From: Magnetococcales bacterium
GTDB taxonomy: Bacteria > Pseudomonadota > Magnetococcia > Magnetococcales > UBA8363
Assembly (NCBI GenBank): GCA_015228815.1
Contig: JADGCV010000008.1
Span: forward strand, 1 to 64,000
Reading direction: 5' to 3'
DNA: 64,000 nt
Shown piece after piece: positions 7,559 to 16,752 of this stretch. The notes beneath the pieces were generated by a model. It was not told the origin of the DNA. It saw only the letters and a list, made by a program, of their open reading frames with translations, and did not search any database. Both the position numbers and the translations under genes were made by a program. Each line of letters opens with the position of its first letter. Within the stretch, counting starts at the first letter, position 1.

Positions 7559-9655
7559 TCAACAATTGCGCACGGAAGGTACCTCGGCTTCTCCGACAAC
7601 TTTGGCCAATTGCAACGCCACCCTCTGAACCACCGATCCCCAATCAGCAAAATCGACCTGCCGAAACAAACGCAACGTCGGATACCAGGGACTGTCCTCC
7701 CGTTCCTGAAGCCAGCGCCAGTCGGCAACCTTGGGCAGGAGTACCCAGGCCGGTCGCCCCAACGCTCCCGTCAAATGCGCTACCGCCGTATCGACCGTAA
7801 TGACCAGATCCAGGGATGCGATGACCGCGGCGGTATCGAAAAAATCGGACAAATCGGCACTGAAATCGATCCCATGGACACACCCGGAAAAAACAACCCG
7901 TTCCCGCTCGGTCAAACCCAGTTGCAAATTGACAAATCGGCATCCCTCGACCTCGAACAACCGTGACATCGTCTCCACCCCCATGGAACGATTACGGTCG
8001 TTGGAATGTCCCGGATTGCCACGCCAGACCAGGCCCACCGTCAATCCGGGCCAGGGCCCCAGACGTTGACGACACGCCGCAACCCGATCCGGATCCGCCA
8101 CGACATAAGGAACCGTCGCCGGAATGGTGTCGTGGCGGGTCTGAAACAACAGGGGAAGACTGAGAATGGGGAGCCGATGATCACATTCCGGAATCAAATC
8201 GGGATCATCGGACAAAAAATCGATTCCAGGGACGGTCGCAAACAGCCGGGTCAGGGGACCGGGACAAAAAACCACGACCGTCGCTCCCAATTCCCGCACC
8301 ATGAGCGCGTAGCGGATAAACTGGATGCTGTCGCCCATCCCCTGCTCGCAATGAATGAGAATGCGCCGTCCCCTGACCATTGCCAGATCGAGAAGCGGCG
8401 CCGCATGGCCGGCGATGCGGTAGGCCTGCATTTTCAAACGCCACTCACACAGTTGCCATCCACGTTCGAAATGACCGATGGCCAATCGTGCCATCCCTTC
8501 ATTATAGTAGGCATCCGGATAATCGGGAGCCATCTCCTGAACCTTCATGAACAGGTCGATGGCTTGCAACAGGTGGTTCCGCTTGTAGTGCGCCACCCCC
8601 AGATTGTTCCAGGCTTCGTAATAATCGGGTTTCAGGGCAAGGGCCTGTTCATAACAGGCAGCCGATTCTTCCATGCGATTTTGATTTTGCCGGGCAACCC
8701 CCAGATTGTTCCAGGCCAGGACATGCCCGGGGGCATGTTCGATGGCCCGTTGAAACATCCGGACTGCCTCTTCGGTCTCGCCGCGGTCCAACAGGGCGAC
8801 TCCCAGGTTGGTCAGGGCTTCATGATGATCGGGATCGAGTTCCAAGGCGCGACGATAGTTCGACATGGATTCGTCGAGTCGCCCCAATTCCTGAAGAACC
8901 GCCCCCAGGCTGTGGCAGGCAACGACATGATCGGCATCGATATCCAGGGCGCGACGAAACATCAGGGCCGCGTCTTCCTTCTGCCCGTCGTCCGACATCG
9001 CCCGTCCAAGGTTGACCAGGGCATCGACATAATCAGGCTTGATCCGAATCGCCTCGGCAAATCGTTCCATCCCCTCCGCCACCAGCCCCTGATGCACCAG
9101 AGCGCGCCCCAGATTATTGAGCGCCTCGGGAAATTGGGGAAGAAGATCAAGCGCCTGGCGATAATGATCGATCGCCTCATCCCGGCGCCCAAGTTCCTGA
9201 AGGGCGTTCCCGGCATTATTGAGAATCTGGGGCACGGGTCCAAGCAGGGCCAGCGCCTTCTGGAAATGGTCAAGAGCCTGCCGATAATTTCCCTGATCCT
9301 GAAGTGCCGCGCCCAGATTATTGTGCGCATTGGCGTACTCCGGCCTCAGAGCCAACGCCTTGAGATAGCTTGAGACCGCCTCATCGACCCGTCCCAATCC
9401 CTTGAGGGCGTTACCCAGGTTATTATGCACCTCCGGGCTTTGTTCCCCCACGTCGATGGCACGACGAATGAGAAAGGCGGCATCGTCCAGGCGGCCTTTG
9501 TGCAGGGCGACGACCCCCAACAAATGCAACGCTTCCCGATCGTTTGGATCGCCCCCAAGGAGTTGCAGGCAACCATGTCCCGCCTCATCCAGGCGACCCG
9601 CCCGAAAATGATCAAGCGCCTGATCCAGAATACGGGGTGACACGCCAGGACTCAT
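7559..9655 (-). CDS. TPR-repeat protein with C-terminal glycosyltransferase-like domain
   Basis: About 698 residues. The N-terminal two thirds are some ten consecutive tetratricopeptide repeats with the motif NNLGxAL..G...EA...Y..AL...P. The C-terminal 300 residues resemble a GT9/heptosyltransferase-like or O-GlcNAc-transferase-like fold: [37 protein letters not shown], and [18 protein letters not shown]. Such proteins usually glycosylate proteins or surface polymers in the cytoplasm. The ATG at 9655 overlaps the TGA of the upstream paralogue as ATGA, which implies translational coupling; an in-frame start 66 bases earlier is less likely. Acceptor and donor are unknown; flagellin is a possible target but is not linked here. 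Confidence 0.8.
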   Translation of the reverse strand: MSPGVSPRILDQALDHFRAGRLDEAGHGCLQLLGGDPNDREALHLLGVVALHKGRLDDAAFLIRRAIDVGEQSPEVHNNLGNALKGLGRVDEAVSSYLKALALRPEYANAHNNLGAALQDQGNYRQALDHFQKALALLGPVPQILNNAGNALQELGRRDEAIDHYRQALDLLPQFPEALNNLGRALVHQGLVAEGMERFAEAIRIKPDYVDALVNLGRAMSDDGQKEDAALMFRRALDIDADHVVACHSLGAVLQELGRLDESMSNYRRALELDPDHHEALTNLGVALLDRGETEEAVRMFQRAIEHAPGHVLAWNNLGVARQNQNRMEESAACYEQALALKPDYYEAWNNLGVAHYKRNHLLQAIDLFMKVQEMAPDYPDAYYNEGMARLAIGHFERGWQLCEWRLKMQAYRIAGHAAPLLDLAMVRGRRILIHCEQGMGDSIQFIRYALMVRELGATVVVFCPGPLTRLFATVPGIDFLSDDPDLIPECDHRLPILSLPLLFQTRHDTIPATVPYVVADPDRVAACRQRLGPWPGLTVGLVWRGNPGHSNDRNRSMGVETMSRLFEVEGCRFVNLQLGLTERERVVFSGCVHGIDFSADLSDFFDTAAVIASLDLVITVDTAVAHLTGALGRPAWVLLPKVADWRWLQEREDSPWYPTLRLFRQVDFADWGSVVQRVALQLAKVVGEAEVPSVRNC

Positions 9656-11487
9656 GAACGGGCATCCGCAAAACAGGGTTGTTCGGAAGAAACGGGGGAA
9701 TGAATCGGACGGGCAATCCATTCATGAAGGCATCCCTTGACCCGCGCCAGTACGCCCGCCCAATCTCCCGGCGTCGCTTGGCGAAACAGACGCATCGTCG
9801 GATACCAGGGACTCGTTTCCGTATCCAGAAGCCAACGCCAATCCGCCACTGCCGGCAACAGAAGCCATACCGGCCTGCCCATGGCCCCTGCCAGATGGGC
9901 AACGGCGGTATCCACCGCGATGACCACGTCCAAATGGGCAACCGCCAGGGCGGTATCGGCAAAATCATGCAGCCGACCTCCCAGATCGAGAAAATTGTCT
10001 CCGGCGACCATAAAAAGTTTCAGTTCGTCGGCGGTCGCGTCCTTCTGAAGTCCAATGAAAGAGCACCCTTCCAGATCAAGAAGCGTCGAAAAGAAACCCG
10101 GTGGCATGGAACGGTAACGATCCAGCAGATGCTTCGGATTGCCGCGCCAGACAAGGCCGATACGCAGCCTCTTTCGGAAAGGAAGGAAAAGTTCCCGGAA
10201 CGCCGCCATTCCAGACGCATCCGCCGCCAGATAGGGGACGAAGGAAAGGGTATGCGGACGGATTCCAAAGAGGCAGGGAAGGCTCAACAAGGGAAGGTGC
10301 AGGTCATATTCCGCCATGGCCGGGGTCTCATCCACCACCAGGCAGTCAATCCCCGGCGCTGTGGAAAAAAGACGGGCCAAAGCGCCAGGACAGACCAGCG
10401 TCACCCGCATCGCCGCCTGTGCCAAAAACGTGACAAGGCGGATGAATTGAATGTTATCGCCAAACCCCTGCTCACAGTAGACCAGAACGCGCCCCCCCGG
10501 AACCAGGGAAAGCGCCCACGCTGGACGAAAAAACAGATGGTTGCGGTACCTGGCCATTCCCAGGCGCGATTCATAACCACGCCATCCCCGCTCGAAGTCG
10601 CCCCGGGTCAACCAGATCAACCCTTCATTATACCGGGCGTCGGCAAAATCGGGATTGATCCGGCACGCCAGTTGAAACCATTCCAGGGCCTCGTCGAGAC
10701 GCCCCAGTTCCTGACACGCCAGGCCCAGATTGTTGGCCGCCGCGAAATAATCGGGTTTGAGGCGCAAAGCGTGGCGAAACTGTTCCATGGCGTCAAGAAT
10801 CTGGCCTTCCTTGTGCCATGCAACCCCAAGATTGTTCACGGCCAGGGGGTATTCGGGACACTGTTGGAGCGCCAGTCGAAACTGCCGGGCCGCTTCGGCA
10901 AACGCGCCCCGCTCCAGCAACGCACTGCCGTAATTATTGTGCCCCTGACACACGTCGGGATGAACCCGAAGGGCATGGCGAAACTTTGCCTCCGCCAGGT
11001 CCCATTCCCCAAGGCGTTGCAGAACCATTCCCAGACAGGTCAGGGCATCGGAATGATCGGGAACCACGGCAAGCGCCCGTTCCAGATGGATGCGCGCCTC
11101 CGCCGTTCGTCCCAGGGAAAGCAACAAACGCCCCAGCGAGACCAGGGCAGGAATCCAGTCGGAATCGTAATCGAGCGCCCGGAGGAAAAATCGGATGGAC
11201 TCGTCCGGTTCACCTGCATCGGCCAACCCCTGGGCCAGAATCGTCAGGGACACGACATGATCGGGCCGGATGCGCAGGGCCTCCAGGAGATATTGAAACC
11301 CCTCTTCGCTCCGTCCCTGGACCAGCAGGACCTGCCCCCATGCGGCCAGGGTATCGGGAGAACGTGGTTGTCCCGACAGCGCCAGACGAAAACATTCGAT
11401 CGCCTGATCCATGTGTCCCTGATGGAAACGGGACCACCCCTGTTCGAGGAGTTCGCGTGTCGCGTCAGCGTCGCCGCACGGATTCAT
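9652..11487 (-). CDS. TPR-repeat protein with C-terminal glycosyltransferase-like domain (paralogue)
   Basis: 611-residue paralogue of the downstream gene: about eight TPRs, then the same C-terminal module ([56 protein letters not shown] and a final [12 protein letters not shown] motif shared with its neighbour). The order of motifs is that of GT9-like transferases, in which the C-terminal lobe binds the nucleotide sugar. First gene of a two-gene unit, with its TGA overlapping the next ATG. The two proteins clearly arose by duplication and have diverged in TPR number, so they may act as a pair or on different substrates. Confidence 0.8.
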   Translation of the reverse strand: MNPCGDADATRELLEQGWSRFHQGHMDQAIECFRLALSGQPRSPDTLAAWGQVLLVQGRSEEGFQYLLEALRIRPDHVVSLTILAQGLADAGEPDESIRFFLRALDYDSDWIPALVSLGRLLLSLGRTAEARIHLERALAVVPDHSDALTCLGMVLQRLGEWDLAEAKFRHALRVHPDVCQGHNNYGSALLERGAFAEAARQFRLALQQCPEYPLAVNNLGVAWHKEGQILDAMEQFRHALRLKPDYFAAANNLGLACQELGRLDEALEWFQLACRINPDFADARYNEGLIWLTRGDFERGWRGYESRLGMARYRNHLFFRPAWALSLVPGGRVLVYCEQGFGDNIQFIRLVTFLAQAAMRVTLVCPGALARLFSTAPGIDCLVVDETPAMAEYDLHLPLLSLPCLFGIRPHTLSFVPYLAADASGMAAFRELFLPFRKRLRIGLVWRGNPKHLLDRYRSMPPGFFSTLLDLEGCSFIGLQKDATADELKLFMVAGDNFLDLGGRLHDFADTALAVAHLDVVIAVDTAVAHLAGAMGRPVWLLLPAVADWRWLLDTETSPWYPTMRLFRQATPGDWAGVLARVKGCLHEWIARPIHSPVSSEQPCFADARS

Positions 11488-11530
11488 GACGCGCCCTTTT
11501 CTCTTTCACTATTTTTTCCGAAACCGGAAC

Positions 11531-11566
11531 AAAAAAAGCGGCCTGGAAAAATTTTCCCCTGGCCGC
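11531..11566 (-). terminator. Rho-independent terminator of tRNA-Pro
   Basis: Read on the minus strand, GCGGCC (11566-11561) pairs with GGCCGC (11543-11538) and is followed by seven T. It lies 25 bases after the tRNA 3' end. Confidence 0.8.
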
Positions 11567-11590
11567 CGTTCTTTTCATCCCCGGATTCGA

Positions 11591-11667
11591 TGGTCGGGGC
11601 GAGAAGATTCGAACTTCCGACCCCTAGCACCCCATGCTAGTGCGCTACCAGGCTGCGCCACGCCCCG
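11591..11667 (-). tRNA. tRNA-Pro (anticodon GGG)
   Basis: Full 77-base cloverleaf on the minus strand: acceptor stem CGGGGCG/CGCCCCG, D-arm GCGCAGCCTGGTAGCGC, anticodon stem CTAGC/GCTAG around loop ATGGGGT (anticodon GGG at 11633-11631), T-arm with GTTCGAATC, and an encoded CCA end (11593-11591). An intrinsic terminator follows. Confidence 0.95.
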
Positions 11668-11894
11668 ACATCGGCCCGAAGCGTAACCGAATCGTATCCG
11701 TTTGTCCAGAACTACCAGTCGTTTTGACAAGAAATCAGGCAAATCTTTTTATACGGAAACAGGCATGACGATTGCATGTTGAATTGTCGAGCGGCGCCGA
11801 CAGCATCATGACAAACAACGCCGCCCCATCTTCGGAAAAAGGATCCCGGAACACACACCACGATTCCGGAATCGGACAGGAAGGAAAAAACACC

Positions 11895-12131
11895 ATGGAT
11901 ATCGCCAGTGCCGCCAGCTACCTGATCGATCGCGCCGTTAAAATGGCCGCCGGTCTGCATCAACAACCCCGCGACAATACCGCCAAGCCGGCCAGCATCC
12001 GTACCGTGCGTGAAAAGGGATCGGACCGCTTGAACGAACCGACCCCCACATTTCGTTCCTCCTCGGCCTATCGGGTCTCGATTTCCAATGCGGGGCTGCA
12101 AAAGATGCAATTGAACAGCACGGCGGTATAA
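11895..12131 (+). CDS. Small hypothetical protein
   Basis: 78 residues, not recognised. The ATG at 11895 has a good ribosome binding site (AGGAAGG about ten bases upstream). The protein begins MDIASAASYLIDRAVKMA (amphipathic), has a charged, Pro-rich middle, and ends SISNAGLQKMQLNSTAV, which recalls the short disordered tails of flagellar or secreted proteins. There is no signal peptide or membrane segment. No operon partner is apparent. It might be a spurious frame, but the ribosome binding site and start fit a real gene. Confidence 0.45.
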   Translation: MDIASAASYLIDRAVKMAAGLHQQPRDNTAKPASIRTVREKGSDRLNEPTPTFRSSSAYRVSISNAGLQKMQLNSTAV

Positions 12132-12246
12132 ACCAGGTGACCGCTCGGCGACGCGCCATAGGGCAATTTTTTCCCATGGACCTGCGCTGTCCCCTTTTGC
12201 CACTGGGATACCGGCCCGAGGGATGGAAATCGCCCGTCATGCCCCA

Positions 12247-12609
12247 TCAGATGAATGATCGGTCCTGGTCACCAGAAGGGGCGGAAGGTGGCGCCTTCGG
12301 GGTTGAACTTTCCCGATCCATCTCTTTCCGCACCCGATCCATCCACTGATCCAGGAGCCTTTTCGACTCATCGAGCATGTCGCGCGCCTTTTTTCCGACC
12401 TCGGGCGCGTTGTCCTCGTAGGCCCGCTTTCCGGCCCGGTTCAGGGCCTCCATCGCTTCGAGAAACAACGCTTTCGCTTCATCCAATGCCTCCTGTGTCG
12501 TCCCACCCTTTGGATCCTTGGGCGGGGCTTCGTCGGCTTGGGCAAGGTGGATCTGGATCGACAGGCAGGCGAACAATATCGTGGAAAAAACCTTCCTGAA
12601 TAATTTCAT
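12247..12609 (-). CDS. Secreted small coiled-coil protein
   Basis: 120 residues with a cleavable signal peptide (MKLFRKVFSTILFACLS ... LAQA-DE) and a mature part that is mostly one charged amphipathic helix (DEAKALFLEAMEALNRAGK ... DMLDESKRLLDQWMDRVRK), followed by a disordered Ser/Pro tail. No known domain is recognised; it resembles periplasmic helical proteins of unknown function. It stands alone on the minus strand. Confidence 0.6.
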   Translation of the reverse strand: MKLFRKVFSTILFACLSIQIHLAQADEAPPKDPKGGTTQEALDEAKALFLEAMEALNRAGKRAYEDNAPEVGKKARDMLDESKRLLDQWMDRVRKEMDRESSTPKAPPSAPSGDQDRSFI

Positions 12610-12724
12610 AACTTAAAATCCATTCTCAGGTTGGAACAACATTTTTCACGGCCTGAAGGCATTTGATATTCCGAATGAGCCACAGTGTTTCACGACAAAC
12701 TTTGCCGCGCCCGGATGAAGCCTT

Positions 12725-13204
12725 CTACACATTCCATCCCAGAAACACAACCTGTTCGCGCATGCAAGGATAGGCCAGGGCCTCTTCCATCACCATCTTC
12801 CGGTAGTCCGCTTCGTCAGCCCATTGCAGATCCAGAAATTCCCGGGTCAGACACGCCGGTTCGCCCTGCCAATGATCGCTCGAATAGAGGAAACTGATAT
12901 GCGGATGTTCCAGATGCAACATGGGTTGCACCTGGATTCGTTCCCAGGAGAGCAGTTGCATGCCCGTCTCCTCCAGAACCTCGCGACACAGGGCCACCTC
13001 GGGCTCCTCCCCGTGATCCATATACCCCCCCGGAAAAGACCACTTTCCCCAACGATGATCGCGATAGGCCAGTTTCCCAAGCAGAATCCGCGGTCCATCC
13101 CGGTCCACTTTTCGATCGACCAGAATCACATGGGCCGAAACGGTGGCCAAAAGACGTCGTGTTTTCCCGGACGCGGGATCCTGGTTCACGGACATGATCG
13201 TCAT
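12725..13204 (-). CDS. NUDIX hydrolase
   Basis: NUDIX hydrolase of about 159 residues. The Nudix box GGYMDHGEEPEVALCREV followed by LEETG is complete. The opening SAHVILVDR and RILLGKLAYRDHRWGKW are typical of MutT/ADP-ribose-type hydrolases. The ATG at 13204 overlaps the TGA of the L,D-transpeptidase gene (ATGA), so the two are coupled; upstream in-frame codons belong to the neighbour. Substrate unknown. It is unrelated in position and context to the NUDIX gene at 1157. Confidence 0.8.
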   Translation of the reverse strand: MTIMSVNQDPASGKTRRLLATVSAHVILVDRKVDRDGPRILLGKLAYRDHRWGKWSFPGGYMDHGEEPEVALCREVLEETGMQLLSWERIQVQPMLHLEHPHISFLYSSDHWQGEPACLTREFLDLQWADEADYRKMVMEEALAYPCMREQVVFLGWNV

Positions 13205-14397
13205 CCATTGGGTTCGAAAACAATTTTCCAGTCGGTCCCCTTCTCGGGACGCCAATATTGGGTCATCGGCACCCCATGCCGCGCCGAATCCGAGGTTTGC
13301 CATTCGCCCCAGATCACCACCATCATCGACTCGTCGCCAGGATACCCCATCAAACCCGGATCCAGCAAATCGACCCGCCCGTCGAGCAAAAGATTCCAGG
13401 CCGCTCCATCATCCATCCGCGGCGTCCCCCGATAGCTGGATGAATAGTGCCGCAAGATTCCTTCCCCCTTTTTCTGGATCCAGTCGTCGCGCCAGCGATT
13501 GACCCGTTGCAGCATCTGCTCGCGACGCTGCCACCATGCCTTTGGCTCCAACCATTCGATACGCTCGGTCAGGATCACCGGGTTGTCCACAAGCAACGAT
13601 TTTCCCAGGTCACTGAAGTCAGGATTGGTCAATACCACACAACCATCGCTCGCACGCGGAGGCCGACTGTAGGTATCCGTGGGAGAACCATGCAACCATA
13701 TGCCACTGCCCGTCCGCTGATGAAGCTGGTCCCAGGCATTGGGGTAATCCAGAGGAAACGCGCCCACACCATAGAACGGCGGCAAAGTGTCGTCTCCCAT
13801 CCGACCGGTGACATGATAGAATCCGATCGGAGTTTTCTTGTCCCCCTCCAACGTTTTGCCGCTCCCCTCCTTGCCAATGGCGATATAATAGTCCGCCACC
13901 TTTTCCGGAATGCTTTGCCAATTGCGGAACAGATACAGTCGGGAACGGGAGAAATCGACAATGACAACGTGAGAATAGCGGGCCGGAATGCGGAGAACTT
14001 CCCCAGGTAGGGCGTTCGTGGCGGGACGCCGTTCGCTGTCCCATCGAACCCGGGCCTCCGCGAGAAGATCGGCCAGTTCCTTGTCCCGGTCCACCACCCC
14101 GGCGCCGAATCGGTCAACCCCTCCCGCACGGCGCAACAGCAGGTCCCCCAGAACCACATTGGCCAGGCGAAAATCGGGACGCATGGTCAGCAGGCGGCGG
14201 ATCGTGGACTCCGCCTCGTCAAGACGGTTGCGCCCGATCAGCTCGAGACCTTGAATCAGGAGCCGTTCAAGAGGGTTTCCATCGGTCGTCCGATCATCGG
14301 ACACCCGACCACTGCGCCTGGAAACATCCATTGCATCCGTCGCGGCCAGCCCAGGAACATTGAAGAAAACCACGACGCAAACCGACAGCGACGCCAT
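13201..14397 (-). CDS. L,D-transpeptidase (YkuD domain)
   Basis: Periplasmic L,D-transpeptidase that would form 3-3 crosslinks or attach or trim peptidoglycan stems. After a signal segment (MASLSVCVVVFFNVPGLAA), a TPR-like region precedes the YkuD domain: HVVIVDFSRSRLYLFRNWQ, the His motif GIWLHGSPTDTYSRPP and the catalytic ASDGCVVLTN (SxGC). The fold matches the Csd6/YafK group. I take the ATG at 14397; one at 14451, overlapping the upstream gene by 41 bases, is also possible, and neither has a strong ribosome binding site. A separate upstream gene supplies the NTF2-like domain that Csd6 proteins carry in the same chain. Confidence 0.8.
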   Translation of the reverse strand: MASLSVCVVVFFNVPGLAATDAMDVSRRSGRVSDDRTTDGNPLERLLIQGLELIGRNRLDEAESTIRRLLTMRPDFRLANVVLGDLLLRRAGGVDRFGAGVVDRDKELADLLAEARVRWDSERRPATNALPGEVLRIPARYSHVVIVDFSRSRLYLFRNWQSIPEKVADYYIAIGKEGSGKTLEGDKKTPIGFYHVTGRMGDDTLPPFYGVGAFPLDYPNAWDQLHQRTGSGIWLHGSPTDTYSRPPRASDGCVVLTNPDFSDLGKSLLVDNPVILTERIEWLEPKAWWQRREQMLQRVNRWRDDWIQKKGEGILRHYSSSYRGTPRMDDGAAWNLLLDGRVDLLDPGLMGYPGDESMMVVIWGEWQTSDSARHGVPMTQYWRPEKGTDWKIVFEPNG

Positions 14398-14410
14398 CCA
14401 ATGCCAAAAG

Positions 14411-15418
14411 CTATCCCCCGGAACTTTCCCGCACGATTTTCCAGCGGCCATTTTCCAAAACCATGGAAAGGGTTTTCCTGACCGTGTCCTTGTAACTGGG
14501 GGACCGATAGTCCTGTTTGAACGTCGCCTGCGCACGACCCGGATTGAGAATGGTAACCTTGAGATCGGAAATGTCGATCGAAATCGACCCGCCCGACTGG
14601 CCGATGACCTGACTGCGCCGTGCCTCCCAGACGGCACGACTGGTGAACGGGGCCGGAACCTGAAACCGGACCGCATAGGCATCCAGATAACCGCGGGTAT
14701 TCTTCTCGGACCAATCCCTGGCCCATTGTTCGATACTGCGCCCGATCTCCCCCTTGATCTGGACTGCGGGGTCTTCGGGTTGGGCCGGGGGGGCCGGGGG
14801 GGCCGGAGGGTCGGGGGCGGCAGCGGGAGATTCAGGGACGACCATGGCGGACGGAATCTCCGGAGAAGCAGGGGAAGAATCCTGTTTCACATCGGCGGAG
14901 ACTTCATTTCCCTGTTGGGCAAACAGTTTGCGGATCAGATCGAGTTTCGTCTGCGCCGCACGATTCTGGGCATCGAGGGACAAGGCCTTGCTGTAGGCCT
15001 GGGAGGCCATCTTGGAGTAGATGTCGCCCAGGTTTTCATGGGCCGTGGCATAGCTCGGATGGGTCCGGATCGCCTTTTTCAACGATTCGCTCGCCTCTTC
15101 ATACATTCCCTTTTCGGCATAGAGGACCGCCAGATTGTTGTACGGTTCGGGCAGATTGGGATGATCGGCGGAAAGGCTCTTGAAAACGGCGATGGCCTCA
15201 TCGGGCCGCTTTTGTTCGGTCAGGATCAACCCTTTGAGAAACCGTCCCTGGGCGTCCTTGGGATTCTTCCGCAGATACCCTTCCAGCCGATTCATCGCCT
15301 CGGGAAACCGCTTCTGATCCGCCAAGGCGTAGATGTCATCGATTTCGGCAGCCGCCAAAGCGGTCCAGGATCCCAACCACAACAAAAAACCAAGGAGAAA
15401 AAATACGGTACGCATCAT
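14411..15418 (-). CDS. Periplasmic TPR protein with Csd6-type NTF2-like domain
   Basis: About 335 residues: signal peptide (MMRTVFFLLGFLLWLGSW ... ALAAA), three or four TPRs (residues about 30-160), a low-complexity PDPPAPPAPPAQPEDP linker, and a C-terminal NTF2-like domain (SIEQWARDWSEKNTRGYLDA ... ATFKQDYRSPSYKDTVRKTL ... RWKIVRE). This C-terminal fold is the accessory domain of Csd6-family L,D-transpeptidases. The next gene is such a transpeptidase without that domain, so this protein probably positions or activates it. Start chosen at tandem ATG 15418/15415 at the signal peptide. Confidence 0.75.
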   Translation of the reverse strand: MMRTVFFLLGFLLWLGSWTALAAAEIDDIYALADQKRFPEAMNRLEGYLRKNPKDAQGRFLKGLILTEQKRPDEAIAVFKSLSADHPNLPEPYNNLAVLYAEKGMYEEASESLKKAIRTHPSYATAHENLGDIYSKMASQAYSKALSLDAQNRAAQTKLDLIRKLFAQQGNEVSADVKQDSSPASPEIPSAMVVPESPAAAPDPPAPPAPPAQPEDPAVQIKGEIGRSIEQWARDWSEKNTRGYLDAYAVRFQVPAPFTSRAVWEARRSQVIGQSGGSISIDISDLKVTILNPGRAQATFKQDYRSPSYKDTVRKTLSMVLENGRWKIVRESSGG

Positions 15419-15573
15419 GAAAAGAAATCCGGTATCCAATGGCCGTGACCTTGGTCCATGGCAGACCAGCATCGCCTGCACTCGACCCCGCATCGACTCC
15501 AACAATCCCGAAAAAACCGGTTTCCCACCGTGACATCGACCACACCCCGCACCGGAGAAACCTTGACTCTTTT

Positions 15574-16395
15574 TCACTGGCGCAGCGCCTTGCGCCGCGT
15601 TTGCAGATAGGCGTCCCGCACCGCCACATAGGGGTCCAGGGCCGCCTTCTTGAGATCTTCGTATTCCCCAAGCCTGAGCGAGGTTTCGTTCAGATGTCGA
15701 TAGCCCTGAATGCCACCACGGACCCAGATTTCGCTCGGAACGTACCCCAACGGATTGAGAAAGGCATCACCAGCCAGACCCACGGTATCGCGCAGGTTGG
15801 AAGGGCCGATCAAAGGCCAGTTGATGTAGACGCCATCGCCAATTCCATAGGTCCCCAGCGTCTGCCCGGTATCCTCGTCACCCGATTTAAGTTGAAACAT
15901 CTGGTCGGCTGCATCGTGAAATCCCAGTACCCCGACGGTGGAATTGATCAGAAAACGGAACAACTCCCGCCCCGCCACATCACTCTTCCGTTGCAACAGG
16001 GCGTTGACGAAATGGGTCGGCATCGCCAAATTGTGGAAGAAATTACGTACCGCCGCACGAACAACCTCCGGCGCCACGGCGGCATAGACATGGGCCAGAG
16101 GCTTGATCACCACCGTGTAGACCATGTCGTTGATCACGAACATCGCCCGGTTGAACGGTTCCAGTGGATCGGAGATGGTTTCCTGGGATTCCTGGAATTC
16201 CATGTCATCGACCGTGTCCATGGAATCCCCCGTCCCCATCCCTGGACCGGCCCCTCCGGCCTGGACCGCCATCGCGGAGGAGCCAACGGAAGCCCCCATC
16301 GTCGCCGCAGTCCCCGGATCGGCGCCACCCGTCGCCAGTGATTCCGACGCCAAAAACAACGCAAGAAAAAAGATTATCGGGAAACGTAACGACAT
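15574..16395 (-). CDS. mlaA: MlaA-type outer-membrane phospholipid transport protein
   Basis: 273-residue MlaA/VacJ protein that extracts phospholipids from the outer membrane and passes them to MlaC. Diagnostic segments are DPLEPFNRAMFVINDMVY, FFHNLAMPTHFVNALLQ, GRELFRFLINSTVGVLGFHD and INWPLIGPSNLRDTVG. The signal peptide (MSLRFPIIFFLALFLASESL) has no lipobox cysteine, although E. coli MlaA is a lipoprotein; a Gly/Ala/Met-rich stretch follows instead. Start 16395 has AAAGAGGA upstream. It is divergent from mlaEFDC, which supplies the rest of the pathway. Confidence 0.85.
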   Translation of the reverse strand: MSLRFPIIFFLALFLASESLATGGADPGTAATMGASVGSSAMAVQAGGAGPGMGTGDSMDTVDDMEFQESQETISDPLEPFNRAMFVINDMVYTVVIKPLAHVYAAVAPEVVRAAVRNFFHNLAMPTHFVNALLQRKSDVAGRELFRFLINSTVGVLGFHDAADQMFQLKSGDEDTGQTLGTYGIGDGVYINWPLIGPSNLRDTVGLAGDAFLNPLGYVPSEIWVRGGIQGYRHLNETSLRLGEYEDLKKAALDPYVAVRDAYLQTRRKALRQ

Positions 16396-16752
16396 CGCGA
16401 TCCTCTTTATTGTATCGGGTCCCAGGGGAACCCACGGTTCATCCGCCTTCCGTCCCGCGGACGATCGGGCCTGGGAAACGAAAAGCCGCCACCGGAAAGG
16501 CTCATTCAGGCGCCTTGTCAACCACACGATGATGAGCGATAATCCGACTGAATGCAATGATCGCGATGGACATCGTCGCAAAGGCGCCCCTGCCGGATAT
16601 CGGCGCCGCAAAAACCATGTCGATGCCCGTCACGACCGGTCCGGGTCGCCATGACACTCCGGCGGAATCGATTTCACCGACGGACTTGCGTTGGCCTTCG
16701 AAACCAAGGTCGATTCATCAATGAAAATCCACTCTCGACATAAAAACAAATC

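Noticed and set aside
9679-11640. 653-codon plus-strand frame opposite the TPR-glycosyltransferase gene
   Set aside because: Its sequence shows only the antisense periodicity of TPR repeats and it runs into the tRNA-Pro gene.
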